Assembly (NCBI GenBank): GCA_944351315.1
Contig: CALVPL010000045.1
Location: forward strand, 1-6,491
Reading direction: 5' to 3'
Source of the DNA: an uncultured Bacilli bacterium
GTDB lineage: Bacteria; Bacillota_I; Bacilli_A; RF39; UBA660
DNA: 6,491 bases
Each line of letters starts with the position of its first letter. The first letter of the stretch is position 1. Positions 1 to 5,599 of this stretch are shown here, one piece after another. The notes under the pieces are model-generated. The model saw only the letters and a program-made list of their open reading frames with translations, did not search any database and was not told where the DNA came from. A program made the translations under genes and the position numbers.

Positions 1-642
1 TATGGAATCTTATTTTTCGTTTTACTTTTAGGAATTCTCTTTAAAGATTTTTTCTATTCAATATGGATTCAAAAAGATTTTAACTTAGAGAAAAAAATTG
101 TATTAGAAAGTGATTATCAAAACTTAAAACGAGAATATGAAGAACTATTACAGGCAAATAATTTAAATGTTGCTTTTTTAGAAGAGGGAATTACCAGTAA
201 AGTAATTCTTCACGATCCATGTATCTTTTTTGAAGAAATAACCATTCTTAAAGGAAGTGAAGAAGGTATAAAAGAAGAAGATGTTGTAGTAAATGAACGG
301 GGTCTAATAGGCATTATCTCGAAAGTGGCCTCGCATTCCAGTCAAGTAATCCTTTTAACTAATGCCAAAACACAAATCTCCGTCAAAGTTCAAAATAGTT
401 ATGGGATATTACAAACCAAAGAAGGAAATTTATTCATAACAGACATAACAAGTAAAGAAGAAATTTTAAAAGATGCAATAGTGTATACCTCTAGTTTCAC
501 GAGTATTCCAGGGGATATTCCTATCGGCAAAGTCTCTTCAGTTTCTACTTCATCATTAAATCAAGAAATTATCGTTGAACCATTTGTGGATTTTGGAAAT
601 TTAAACTATGTCGTTATTAAAAAAGGACTTTCTTATGAATAA
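1..642 (+). CDS. mreC: Rod shape-determining protein MreC, 5' end missing
   Basis: MreC is a bitopic membrane protein of the elongasome; with MreB, MreD and the Rod complex it guides lateral cell-wall synthesis. The frame is open from the first base, so the true start lies upstream and an internal GTG at 325 is not the start. The 213 visible residues show a hydrophobic helix at the edge (about 1-14), a charged coiled-coil-like stretch (about 25-55) and then the MreC beta-domain. The domain includes recognisable family patterns: SKVILHDPCIFFEEITI, followed by VVVNERGLIGIISKVASHSS and a C-terminal FVDFGNLNYVVI. The stop is TAA at 640-642, overlapping the mreD start. Because a membrane helix lies at the very edge, probably only some 10-20 residues are missing. 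That would give a protein shorter than the 290-residue B. subtilis MreC, with a reduced coiled coil. Family assignment is firm. Confidence 0.93.
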   Translation, partial: YGILFFVLLLGILFKDFFYSIWIQKDFNLEKKIVLESDYQNLKREYEELLQANNLNVAFLEEGITSKVILHDPCIFFEEITILKGSEEGIKEEDVVVNERGLIGIISKVASHSSQVILLTNAKTQISVKVQNSYGILQTKEGNLFITDITSKEEILKDAIVYTSSFTSIPGDIPIGKVSSVSTSSLNQEIIVEPFVDFGNLNYVVIKKGLSYE

Positions 643-991
643 TTTCTATCCAAGTTACTTTTTTCTTTTCTTACTAAGTTATTCGAAAGAAAAAATCTTG
701 CCATGTTTTCTTTTTGCTACTTTATTTTTAGATCTCATAGTATATAAACTTCCTTTTTTACATACAATAGTAGGTCTTTTATTTTATTTCTTTAATGTTT
801 CTTGGAAAAGTTCTCATCGTTTAAAAAACTATCTTTTAAGAACTCTTTTAAACACTTTTTTTTATTTAAGTTTTTTATCTTTAATTACCGAATCTTTTTC
901 TTTATTCTTTTTTATAACGAATGTAGTGTTTAATCTTCTTTTTACCATTTTACTTTTTAATAAGAAAAAACTTAATTTTTCCAAAAAATAG
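635..991 (+). CDS. mreD: Rod shape-determining protein MreD (short)
   Basis: MreD is the polytopic membrane partner of MreC in the elongasome. The chosen ATG at 635 gives 118 residues, lies 8 bp inside mreC and has an AAGGA site at 623-627. An upstream in-frame ATG at 608 would only add residues from deep inside mreC. The protein is very hydrophobic, with about four to five membrane segments (roughly 6-16, 20-38, 41-54, 68-86, 88-108). The segment FLDLIVYKLPFLHTIVGLL resembles the MreD signature of an LDL-x-P-x-G region between helices 2 and 3. It is shorter than usual MreD (about 160-170 residues), so one or two helices may be missing. The call rests mainly on position after mreC and topology. 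The last 20 bp overlap the convergent regulator gene. Confidence 0.8.
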   Translation: MNNFYPSYFFLFLLSYSKEKILPCFLFATLFLDLIVYKLPFLHTIVGLLFYFFNVSWKSSHRLKNYLLRTLLNTFFYLSFLSLITESFSLFFFITNVVFNLLFTILLFNKKKLNFSKK

Positions 992-993
992 TT
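962..993 (-). terminator. Possible intrinsic terminator of the Crp/Fnr gene
   Basis: Read on the minus strand, AACT-ATTTTT (993-984), a TGG loop, AAAAAT (980-975), a 2-nt bulge and AGTT (972-969) can pair, followed by TTTTCTTATT. The hairpin includes the regulator's own stop codon and the end of mreD. The stem is almost all A-U, so it would be weak. On the plus strand no T-tract follows, so it would not stop mreCD transcripts. Confidence 0.33.
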
Positions 994-1568
994 CGTCCTT
1001 GTCTTTTGATTTTTTTCTTTTTTTCTAAATCGTTTAACTTTCGCATTAGACTACTTCGATCAACTCCAAGATAATCAGCTAAATCTTTATAAGAAATGGG
1101 AATCTCGAATTTTTTGCCATCGGATTCTTTTTTTAATATTTTAAAATAGGAAAAAATTTTCTCCTCCATATTCTTTTTTTGAAGAATGGTAATTTTTTGA
1201 TTTAGATAATTTGTATAAGCAAGAAAATTTTCAAAAAGAAAAGACATAATTTTTGAATTGTTTTTTTGCATAAATAAAGTGTAATCTAAAAAATAAATTT
1301 CTGTATTTTTTTTGCATACTAAAAATAAATCATTATCTTCATTATAAATCCAAATTCTAGAAAAAACTTGTTGTTCTTTAAAGCGGTCTAAATAAAGAAG
1401 ATTTCCGTTAATATCGGATTTCATTAAAAAAACTTCGCCACTTTTAATCAATGCAATTTCTCTTTTAGAATTTTGAAACAACGGAATATATTCTCCTTTT
1501 TTAAAAGTAGTTGGGGTAAGGTATTCGCTGATTTCATCAAATAATTGATTCGTATTTTGATTATTCAT
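972..1568 (-). CDS. Crp/Fnr-family transcriptional regulator
   Basis: This is a 198-residue DNA-binding protein with Crp/Fnr architecture. It has an N-terminal cyclic-nucleotide-binding-like beta-barrel (about 15-100, with the typical FKKGEYIPLF and IKSGEVFLMK strands), a long dimerisation helix (about 107-135) and a C-terminal winged HTH (about 155-190). The HTH core reads ISYKDLADYLGVDRSSLMRK. Aligned with E. coli CRP, Arg171 and Arg176 match the DNA-reading Arg180 and Arg185, while Glu181 is replaced by Ser172. There is no CRP-type phosphate-binding cassette, so cAMP binding is unlikely. There is no FNR-type N-terminal cysteine set; Cys85 is the only cysteine. The signal is therefore unknown. 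The start is supported by an AGGAGG site at 1574-1579. It diverges from nrdD-nrdG-dut, with a possible operator over its own promoter. The natural inference is control of anaerobic dNTP synthesis plus autoregulation. Confidence 0.88.
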   Translation of the reverse strand: MNNQNTNQLFDEISEYLTPTTFKKGEYIPLFQNSKREIALIKSGEVFLMKSDINGNLLYLDRFKEQQVFSRIWIYNEDNDLFLVCKKNTEIYFLDYTLFMQKNNSKIMSFLFENFLAYTNYLNQKITILQKKNMEEKIFSYFKILKKESDGKKFEIPISYKDLADYLGVDRSSLMRKLNDLEKKKKIKRQGRTIFWKN

Positions 1569-1589
1569 AAGTACCTCCTATATAGTTCA

Positions 1590-1598
1590 ATTATAGCA
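1590..1598 (-). promoter_or_regulatory. Extended -10 promoter of the Crp/Fnr gene
   Basis: On the minus strand the sequence reads TGCTATAAT: a perfect TATAAT (1595-1590) with the extended TGn motif (1598-1596). The predicted transcription start is near 1583, leaving a leader of about 15 nt that carries the AGGAGG site. The -35 region (about 1613-1618) is poor and lies inside the first copy of the Crp-like repeat. Confidence 0.65.
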
Positions 1599-1608
1599 AA
1601 AATAGAAG

Positions 1609-1624
1609 TGTTGCAAATATCACA
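1609..1624. promoter_or_regulatory. Candidate Crp/Fnr operator, copy 1
   Basis: The 16-bp site TGTTGCAAATATCACA has the CRP-family geometry TGTNN-N6-TCACA: a perfect TCACA half-site and a degenerate partner, with TGT/ACA symmetric at the ends. It is part of a 26-bp direct repeat (1610-1635). Relative to the predicted start of the divergent regulator gene it covers about -26 to -41, overlapping the -35 region. That placement suggests autorepression more than activation. The binding protein is inferred, not shown. Confidence 0.45.
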
Positions 1625-1635
1625 TTCCAGATTTT
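1610..1635. repeat. 26-bp direct repeat, copy 1
   Basis: This matches 1699-1724 at 22 of 26 positions in the same orientation. The identical blocks are GTTGCAAA, ATCACA and AGATTTT. The two copies are centred 89 bp apart and each abuts one of the two divergent promoters. The match extends about 11 bp past the Crp-like 16-mer. Confidence 0.75.
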
Positions 1636-1656
1636 TGACAATTTTTTGACAATCTT
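1635..1656. repeat. Tandem TTGACAAT 11-bp repeat
   Basis: Two adjacent 11-bp units, TTGACAATTTT and TTGACAATCTT (10 of 11 identical), lie between the two promoters. Each begins with a perfect -35 consensus (TTGACA). The nearest -10-like box, TAAAAT at 1665-1670, is 24 bp from the first unit and 13 bp from the second, so neither makes a normal sigma-A promoter. With a period of about one helical turn, the pair could be a binding site for a second regulator. Function unknown. Confidence 0.5.
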
Positions 1657-1697
1657 TTTTGGCTTAAAATAGGAGGTAAAAAATTTTTGGGAAATAA

Positions 1698-1713
1698 CGT
1701 TGCAAAAATCACA
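1698..1713. promoter_or_regulatory. Candidate Crp/Fnr operator, copy 2 (class II activator position)
   Basis: CGTTGCAAAAATCACA repeats the copy 1 site at 14 of 16 positions. Its centre (1705.5) is about 42 bp upstream of the predicted nrdD transcription start near 1748. That matches the -41.5 spacing at which CRP and FNR activate class II promoters, and the promoter lacks a good -35 box. The left half-site is poor (CGTTG against TGTGA). Confidence 0.5.
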
Positions 1714-1724
1714 CTAAAGATTTT
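1699..1724. repeat. 26-bp direct repeat, copy 2
   Basis: This is the second copy of the repeat at 1610-1635, differing at four positions. It ends 11 bp before the nrdD -10 hexamer and covers the region where a -35 box would lie. Confidence 0.75.
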
Positions 1725-1732
1725 CATTTTTT

Positions 1733-1741
1733 TGTTATAAT
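1733..1741 (+). promoter_or_regulatory. Extended -10 promoter of nrdD-nrdG-dut
   Basis: TGTTATAAT contains a perfect TATAAT (1736-1741) with an extended TGn motif. The hexamer 17 bp upstream (1713-1718, ACTAAA) does not resemble TTGACA, as expected of an activator-dependent promoter. The predicted start near 1748 leaves about 19 nt before the ATG, including AGGAGG at 1755-1760. Confidence 0.7.
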
Positions 1742-1766
1742 CGGCTTATGGTAGAGGAGGAGTAAA

Positions 1767-3914
1767 ATGAAGAAGGAAACTTCAAAAATTAAAATCATTA
1801 AAAGAAATGGAAATAAGGAGGAATTTAATCCAGAGAAAATTAAAATAGCGATTCGCAAAAGTGCCGAGCGAGTTATGATTAAACTTACACCTGAAGCTGA
1901 AGATGAAGTAGTAAAAATTGTTTTGGATTATGTAGGAACTGGCACGACCGATTTAGATGTTGCTCAAGTGCATAATTGTGTGGAGGCTGCACTAGAACAA
2001 GTAAATCCGTTAGTGGCCAAAAGCTACCGAGAATATAGAAATTATAAAAAAGATTTCGTTCATATTTTAGATAAAGTTTATCAAAAAGCTCAAGCAATTA
2101 ATTATATTGGGGATAAGGAAAATTCCAATACCGATAGTGCATTAGTAGCAACTCAACGTAGTTTAACCTATGGAGCTTTAAATAAAGAACTTTATAAAAA
2201 ATTCTTTTTAACGAAAGAAGAAATTGAAGCTTGTGAAGATGGCTATATCTATGTTCATGATATGAGTGCAAGACGAGATACAATGAACTGCTGCTTATGC
2301 GATATTGGAGCGGTTTTAAAAGATGGATTTGAAATGGGAAACTTATGGTACAATGAACCTAAAACATTAGAGACAGCTTTTGGAGTTATGGGCGACGTAA
2401 TTATTCATACCGCAGCGATGCAATATGGAGGATTTACTGTTCCAGAAGTAGATACCATCTTAGCACCTTATGCCAAAAAAAGTTACGATAAACATTTTGA
2501 AGAATATCTAAATATTCGTGGTGAAAAAGAAGATAAAGATGGAAAAGCGGATGAATATGCTTGGAAAAAAGTAACCAGAGAGTGCGAGCAAGGATATCAA
2601 GGAATTGAATATAAATTAAATACCATTGGTTCAGCAAGAGGAGATTATCCATTTGTAACCTTCACTTTTGGTATTGAAGAAGATCCGTTTGGTCAAATGA
2701 TTACCAAAACAATTTTAAATACGCACCGTAAAGGACAAGGAAAACCAGGATTTAGAAAACCAACCTTGTTTCCAAAATTAGTCTTTTTATACGATAAGAA
2801 TTTACATCAAAAAGGGAAGAAATTAGCTGACAGTTTTGATACCGCTTTAGAGTGCAGTGCCAAGACAATGTATCCAGACTATCTTTCTTTAACAGGCGAA
2901 GGATACGTTCCAGAAATGTATAAAAAATATAAAAGAGTAGTAAGTCCTATGGGTTGCCGGGCTTTCTTATCTCCTTGGTATGAAAAAGGCGGAATGCATC
3001 CAGCAGATAATAAAGATAAACCAGTTTTTATAGGAAGATTTAATGTGGGAGCAATTTCTTTGAATTTACCTATGATTTTAGCAAAATCTAGAGAAGAACA
3101 AAAAGATTTTCATGAAGTATTGGATTATTATTTAGAAATGATTCGAAAAATTCATTTAAGAACCTATCAATATTTAGGGAAAAGAAAAGCAAGTATTAAT
3201 CCAATCGCTTTTTGTGAAGGTGGCTTTTATGGCGGACACCTAAAACCAAGTGATGCAATAGAACCAGTCTTAAAAAGTGCGACGGCATCGTTTGGGATTA
3301 CCGCTTTAAATGAACTTCAAGAACTTTATAATGGCAAATCTTTAGTAGAAGATGGCGAATTTGCTTTAGAAACAATGAAATATATTAATGAAAAAATAAA
3401 TGAGTTTAAAGAAGAAGATGGTCGTCTCTATGCTATTTATGGAACCCCAGCCGAAAGTTTATGCGGTCTTCAAGTAGAACAATTTAGAAAAAAATATGGT
3501 ATAGTAGAAGGCGTAAGTTCTAGAGAATATGTTTCAAACAGTTTTCACTGTGGTGTTTGGGAAGACATTACAGGTATTGAAAAACAAGATTTAGAAGAAA
3601 GATTCTGGGATTTGTTCCGTGGCGGAAGAATTCAATATGTTCGTTATAATTTAGATTACAACAAAAAAGCTATGCGAACCTATATTGAACGAGCTATGGA
3701 AAAAGGTTTTTATGAAGGAGTCAATCTATCTTTATCTTATTGTAACAACTGTGGACATGAAGAATTAGATATGGATGTATGTCCAAAATGTGGAAGCGAT
3801 GATTTAGTAAAAATTGATCGAATGAATGGATACTTATCTTATTCAAGAGTTCATGGCGACACGAGACTAAATCATGCGAAAATGGTCGAAATATCTGAAA
3901 GAAAATCAATGTAG
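1767..3914 (+). CDS. nrdD: Anaerobic (class III) ribonucleoside-triphosphate reductase
   Basis: NrdD reduces ribonucleoside triphosphates to dNTPs in the cytoplasm using an oxygen-sensitive glycyl radical. The 715 residues match full family length (E. coli 712). In order: an ATP-cone allosteric domain (about 6-97, opening IKIIKRNGNKEEFNPEKI); the catalytic ten-stranded barrel with MNCCLCDIG (Cys175, 176, 178) and SPMGCRAFLSPW (Cys397, the likely thiyl-radical cysteine); a C-terminal zinc ribbon CNNCG...CPKCG (Cys659, 662, 672, 675); and the radical loop RMNGYLS with Gly688. The loop reads N-G-Y-L-S where many homologues have C-G-Y-L-G, a mild variation. The start ATG has AGGAGG at 1755-1760. 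The stop overlaps the nrdG ribosome binding site, so NrdD and NrdG translation is probably coupled. Several open frames on the opposite strand are shadows. Confidence 0.97.
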   Translation: MKKETSKIKIIKRNGNKEEFNPEKIKIAIRKSAERVMIKLTPEAEDEVVKIVLDYVGTGTTDLDVAQVHNCVEAALEQVNPLVAKSYREYRNYKKDFVHILDKVYQKAQAINYIGDKENSNTDSALVATQRSLTYGALNKELYKKFFLTKEEIEACEDGYIYVHDMSARRDTMNCCLCDIGAVLKDGFEMGNLWYNEPKTLETAFGVMGDVIIHTAAMQYGGFTVPEVDTILAPYAKKSYDKHFEEYLNIRGEKEDKDGKADEYAWKKVTRECEQGYQGIEYKLNTIGSARGDYPFVTFTFGIEEDPFGQMITKTILNTHRKGQGKPGFRKPTLFPKLVFLYDKNLHQKGKKLADSFDTALECSAKTMYPDYLSLTGEGYVPEMYKKYKRVVSPMGCRAFLSPWYEKGGMHPADNKDKPVFIGRFNVGAISLNLPMILAKSREEQKDFHEVLDYYLEMIRKIHLRTYQYLGKRKASINPIAFCEGGFYGGHLKPSDAIEPVLKSATASFGITALNELQELYNGKSLVEDGEFALETMKYINEKINEFKEEDGRLYAIYGTPAESLCGLQVEQFRKKYGIVEGVSSREYVSNSFHCGVWEDITGIEKQDLEERFWDLFRGGRIQYVRYNLDYNKKAMRTYIERAMEKGFYEGVNLSLSYCNNCGHEELDMDVCPKCGSDDLVKIDRMNGYLSYSRVHGDTRLNHAKMVEISERKSM

Positions 3915-3922
3915 GAGGCAGT

Positions 3923-4462
3923 ATGAAATATCACAATATTACAAAAGCAGATATGCTAAACGGCGAAGGACTAAGAGTGGTTTTATGGGTAAGTGGGTGT
4001 TCACACGCTTGCCCAGGTTGCCACAATCAAATCACTTGGAATGCCAATAACGGACTTTTATTTGACGAATCTGCACAACAAGAAATTTTTGCTGAACTAG
4101 AACATGATTGGTGTAGTGGCCTAACTTTATCGGGAGGCGATCCTTTATTTAAATTAAATCGAGAAGCTATCGCCGATTTAGTTTCAAAAGTTCGAGAAAA
4201 ATATCCTACAAAAGACATTTGGTGTTATACAGGATATACTTGGGAAGAGATTCAAAAAGAAAGAAAAAAAGATCAAAATTTAGAAACCATTATTCAAAAT
4301 ATAGATGTGTTATTAGACGGCAAGTTCATTTTACAACAAGCCGATGAAAAAATTCATTATGTCGGCAGTCGTAACCAAAGAATTATTGATGTGCCAAAAA
4401 CATTGGAAACGGGTAAAATAGTTCTATATATTGATAATACAAAAGAAGGAGAAAAAGTATGA
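3923..4462 (+). CDS. nrdG: Anaerobic ribonucleotide reductase activating protein (radical SAM)
   Basis: NrdG is the radical-SAM activase that uses a [4Fe-4S] cluster and S-adenosylmethionine to place the glycyl radical on NrdD. It has 179 residues, slightly longer than the roughly 155-residue E. coli enzyme. The cluster motif CSHACPGC (Cys26, 30, 33) follows GLRVVLWVSG. The SAM-binding TLSGGDPLF (about 68-76) and the C-terminal DVLLDGKF and GSRNQRIIDVP segments are family hallmarks. The AGGAGG site at 3913-3918 overlaps the nrdD stop. The gene ends in TGA within ATGA (4459-4462), shared with the dut start, so translation is coupled and TGA is a true stop here. Confidence 0.96.
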   Translation: MKYHNITKADMLNGEGLRVVLWVSGCSHACPGCHNQITWNANNGLLFDESAQQEIFAELEHDWCSGLTLSGGDPLFKLNREAIADLVSKVREKYPTKDIWCYTGYTWEEIQKERKKDQNLETIIQNIDVLLDGKFILQQADEKIHYVGSRNQRIIDVPKTLETGKIVLYIDNTKEGEKV

Positions 4463-4917
4463 AACAAAGAGGGTTTGAAATAGCTAAAGGCTATGAAGAT
4501 AAAGAGATTCATCTGCCGGTTCGAAAAACAAAATATGCAGCGGGTTATGATGTTGAAGCCGCTGAAGATATTACCATTCCAGTATATGAGCCAGGTATTA
4601 AGCCAACACTGATTCCGACTGGTTTAAAAGCCTACTGTCAAGAAGACGAGTACTTCATGTTAGTCAACCGTTCATCTGGACCAAAAAAAGGACTTTTAAT
4701 GGCAAATAGTATTGGGATTGTGGATCACGATTATTATAACAATGAAGGAAATGATGGTCATTTTTATTTTCAATATTTTAATTGTTCCGATCATGAAATT
4801 ACAATTCATAAAGGAGATGTAATAGGACAAGTCATTTTCCAAAAATATTTAACCGTTGATAATGACGAAGCCTTAGAAGTTGTAAGAACCGGAGGATTTG
4901 GCAGTACAGATAAATAA
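4459..4917 (+). CDS. dut: dUTP diphosphatase (trimeric dUTPase)
   Basis: This enzyme hydrolyses dUTP to dUMP and pyrophosphate, keeping uracil out of DNA and supplying the thymidylate synthase substrate. All five trimeric dUTPase motifs are visible in 152 residues: I, AAGYDVEAAED (27-37); II, RSSGPKKG (71-78); III, GIVDHDYYNNEGNDGHF (86-102, with Asp89 and Tyr92 in place); IV, KGDVIGQVIFQ (118-128); V, RTGGFGST (143-150). Motif III carries a short insertion compared with the usual G-x-I-D-x-x-Y-x-G, a form I associate with Bacillota and phage enzymes. It overlaps nrdG by 4 bp, and a GAAGGAG site (4444-4450) lies within nrdG. It is the last gene of the operon, logically coupled to dNTP production. 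Confidence 0.95.
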   Translation: MKQRGFEIAKGYEDKEIHLPVRKTKYAAGYDVEAAEDITIPVYEPGIKPTLIPTGLKAYCQEDEYFMLVNRSSGPKKGLLMANSIGIVDHDYYNNEGNDGHFYFQYFNCSDHEITIHKGDVIGQVIFQKYLTVDNDEALEVVRTGGFGSTDK

Positions 4918-4944
4918 GCAATGAGTAAAATCATTGTTTTTTTT
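4918..4944 (+). terminator. Intrinsic terminator after dut
   Basis: Directly after the dut stop, CAATGA (4919-4924) pairs with TCATTG (4931-4936) around a GTAAAA loop, followed by eight T residues (4937-4944). The stem is only 6 bp (7 with a G-U pair) but the T-tract is good. It separates the nrd operon from spoIVFA. Confidence 0.7.
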
Positions 4945-4971
4945 CATATTTTTTTCTCTATTGCATATATA
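4944..4971 (+). promoter_or_regulatory. Possible sigma-E-like promoter of spoIVFA-spoIVFB
   Basis: TCATATT (4944-4950) fits the sigma-E -35 pattern KMATATW exactly. CATATATA (4964-4971) fits six of eight positions of CATACAnT. The 13-bp spacer is one short of the usual 14-15. The spoIVF operon is sigma-E-dependent in B. subtilis. Against the call, the region is A/T-rich so chance matches are easy, and the predicted start (about 4977) leaves a leader of only about 10 nt. Confidence 0.33.
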
Positions 4972-4987
4972 TTTTTAGGGTGATTCT

Positions 4988-5599
4988 ATGGACGAATTAG
5001 AAATGGTAGCATTAAGACATAAAAAAAGAAAAGAAAAAGAAATGCAAGAGCCAGATGATAAAAAAATAAGCCGAATTTTTACCAAGATTTTACTTAGCGT
5101 CATTTTTCTTTTAAGTTCAGTAATCTACATTAAATTAAGTCCAGAAAATTTAGAAAATTTCAAACAAACTGTTTTAGAAAGCAACCTAACTTTCACTAAA
5201 ATAAACGATTGGTATCATGATGTTTTTGGCTCTATTTTACCAAGTGTAAAAGAACCGGTTGATACAACAAAAATGGTAAGTAGTGGTGGCATAGAAACCA
5301 AAGAACCTTATTTAGATGGATATAAAGTAAAAATATCTAAAAACACTCCTGTGAAAACTTTAGCTAGCGGTCTATTCGTATTTCAAGGAGAAAAAGAAGG
5401 CTATGGAAATGTCTATATCATTCAAGGCGTAAATGGAATAGATATTTGGTATGGTGGACTAACCGATCTAAGCTTAAAACTTTATGATTATGTAGAAGCA
5501 GACACAATTCTAGGAAATACCATGGAAGATTATTATTACTTAGCATTTGTAAAAGATGGAAATTTTATCACATATGAAGAATATCAAAATCAAATTTAA
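4988..5599 (+). CDS. spoIVFA: SpoIVFA-like membrane-anchored degenerate LytM/M23 protein
   Basis: In B. subtilis, SpoIVFA sits in the outer forespore membrane and, with BofA, holds the protease SpoIVFB inactive until a forespore signal arrives. This protein has 203 residues (B. subtilis 264): a charged cytoplasmic N-terminus (1-28), one membrane helix (about 30-48), a linker, and a LytM/M23-like beta domain (about 110-190, with TLASGLFVFQGEKEGYGNVY, then DIWYGGL). The metal-binding histidines of active M23 peptidases (HxxxD, HxH) are absent, as expected for a non-enzymatic regulator. The start has an AGGGTGAT site at 4977-4984. The 3' end overlaps the next gene, a SpoIVFB protease, which is the strongest support. 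Sequence alone could also fit another inactive LytM-domain protein. Confidence 0.72.
   Translation: MDELEMVALRHKKRKEKEMQEPDDKKISRIFTKILLSVIFLLSSVIYIKLSPENLENFKQTVLESNLTFTKINDWYHDVFGSILPSVKEPVDTTKMVSSGGIETKEPYLDGYKVKISKNTPVKTLASGLFVFQGEKEGYGNVYIIQGVNGIDIWYGGLTDLSLKLYDYVEADTILGNTMEDYYYLAFVKDGNFITYEEYQNQI

Noticed and set aside
608..634. Earlier mreD start at ATG 608
   Set aside because: It lies 35 bp inside mreC without a ribosome binding site; ATG 635 has AAGGA at good spacing.
325..642. Separate 105-residue gene starting at GTG 325
   Set aside because: The same frame is open from base 1 and encodes typical MreC sequence upstream of this codon, so it is the C-terminal half of mreC.
1671..1740. 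AGGAGGT followed by a TTG-started 17-codon frame ending at TAA 1738-1740, a possible leader peptide
   Set aside because: It overlaps the nrdD operator and -10, no convincing promoter lies upstream of it, and it has no attenuator hairpin.
1569..1766. NrdR box search
   Set aside because: NrdR often controls nrd operons, but I see no pair of sites resembling acaCwAtATaTwGtgt; CTATATAG at 1578-1585 is too short and lies in the regulator's leader.
1885..2652. Minus-strand open frames inside nrdD (1885-2097, 2098-2283, 2434-2652)
   Set aside because: They are antisense shadows of a strongly conserved coding region and lack ribosome binding sites and recognisable domains.
3721..4218. Minus-strand open frames at 3721-3909 and 4027-4218
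   Set aside because: They are shadows of the nrdD zinc ribbon and of nrdG, with low-complexity content and no family resemblance.
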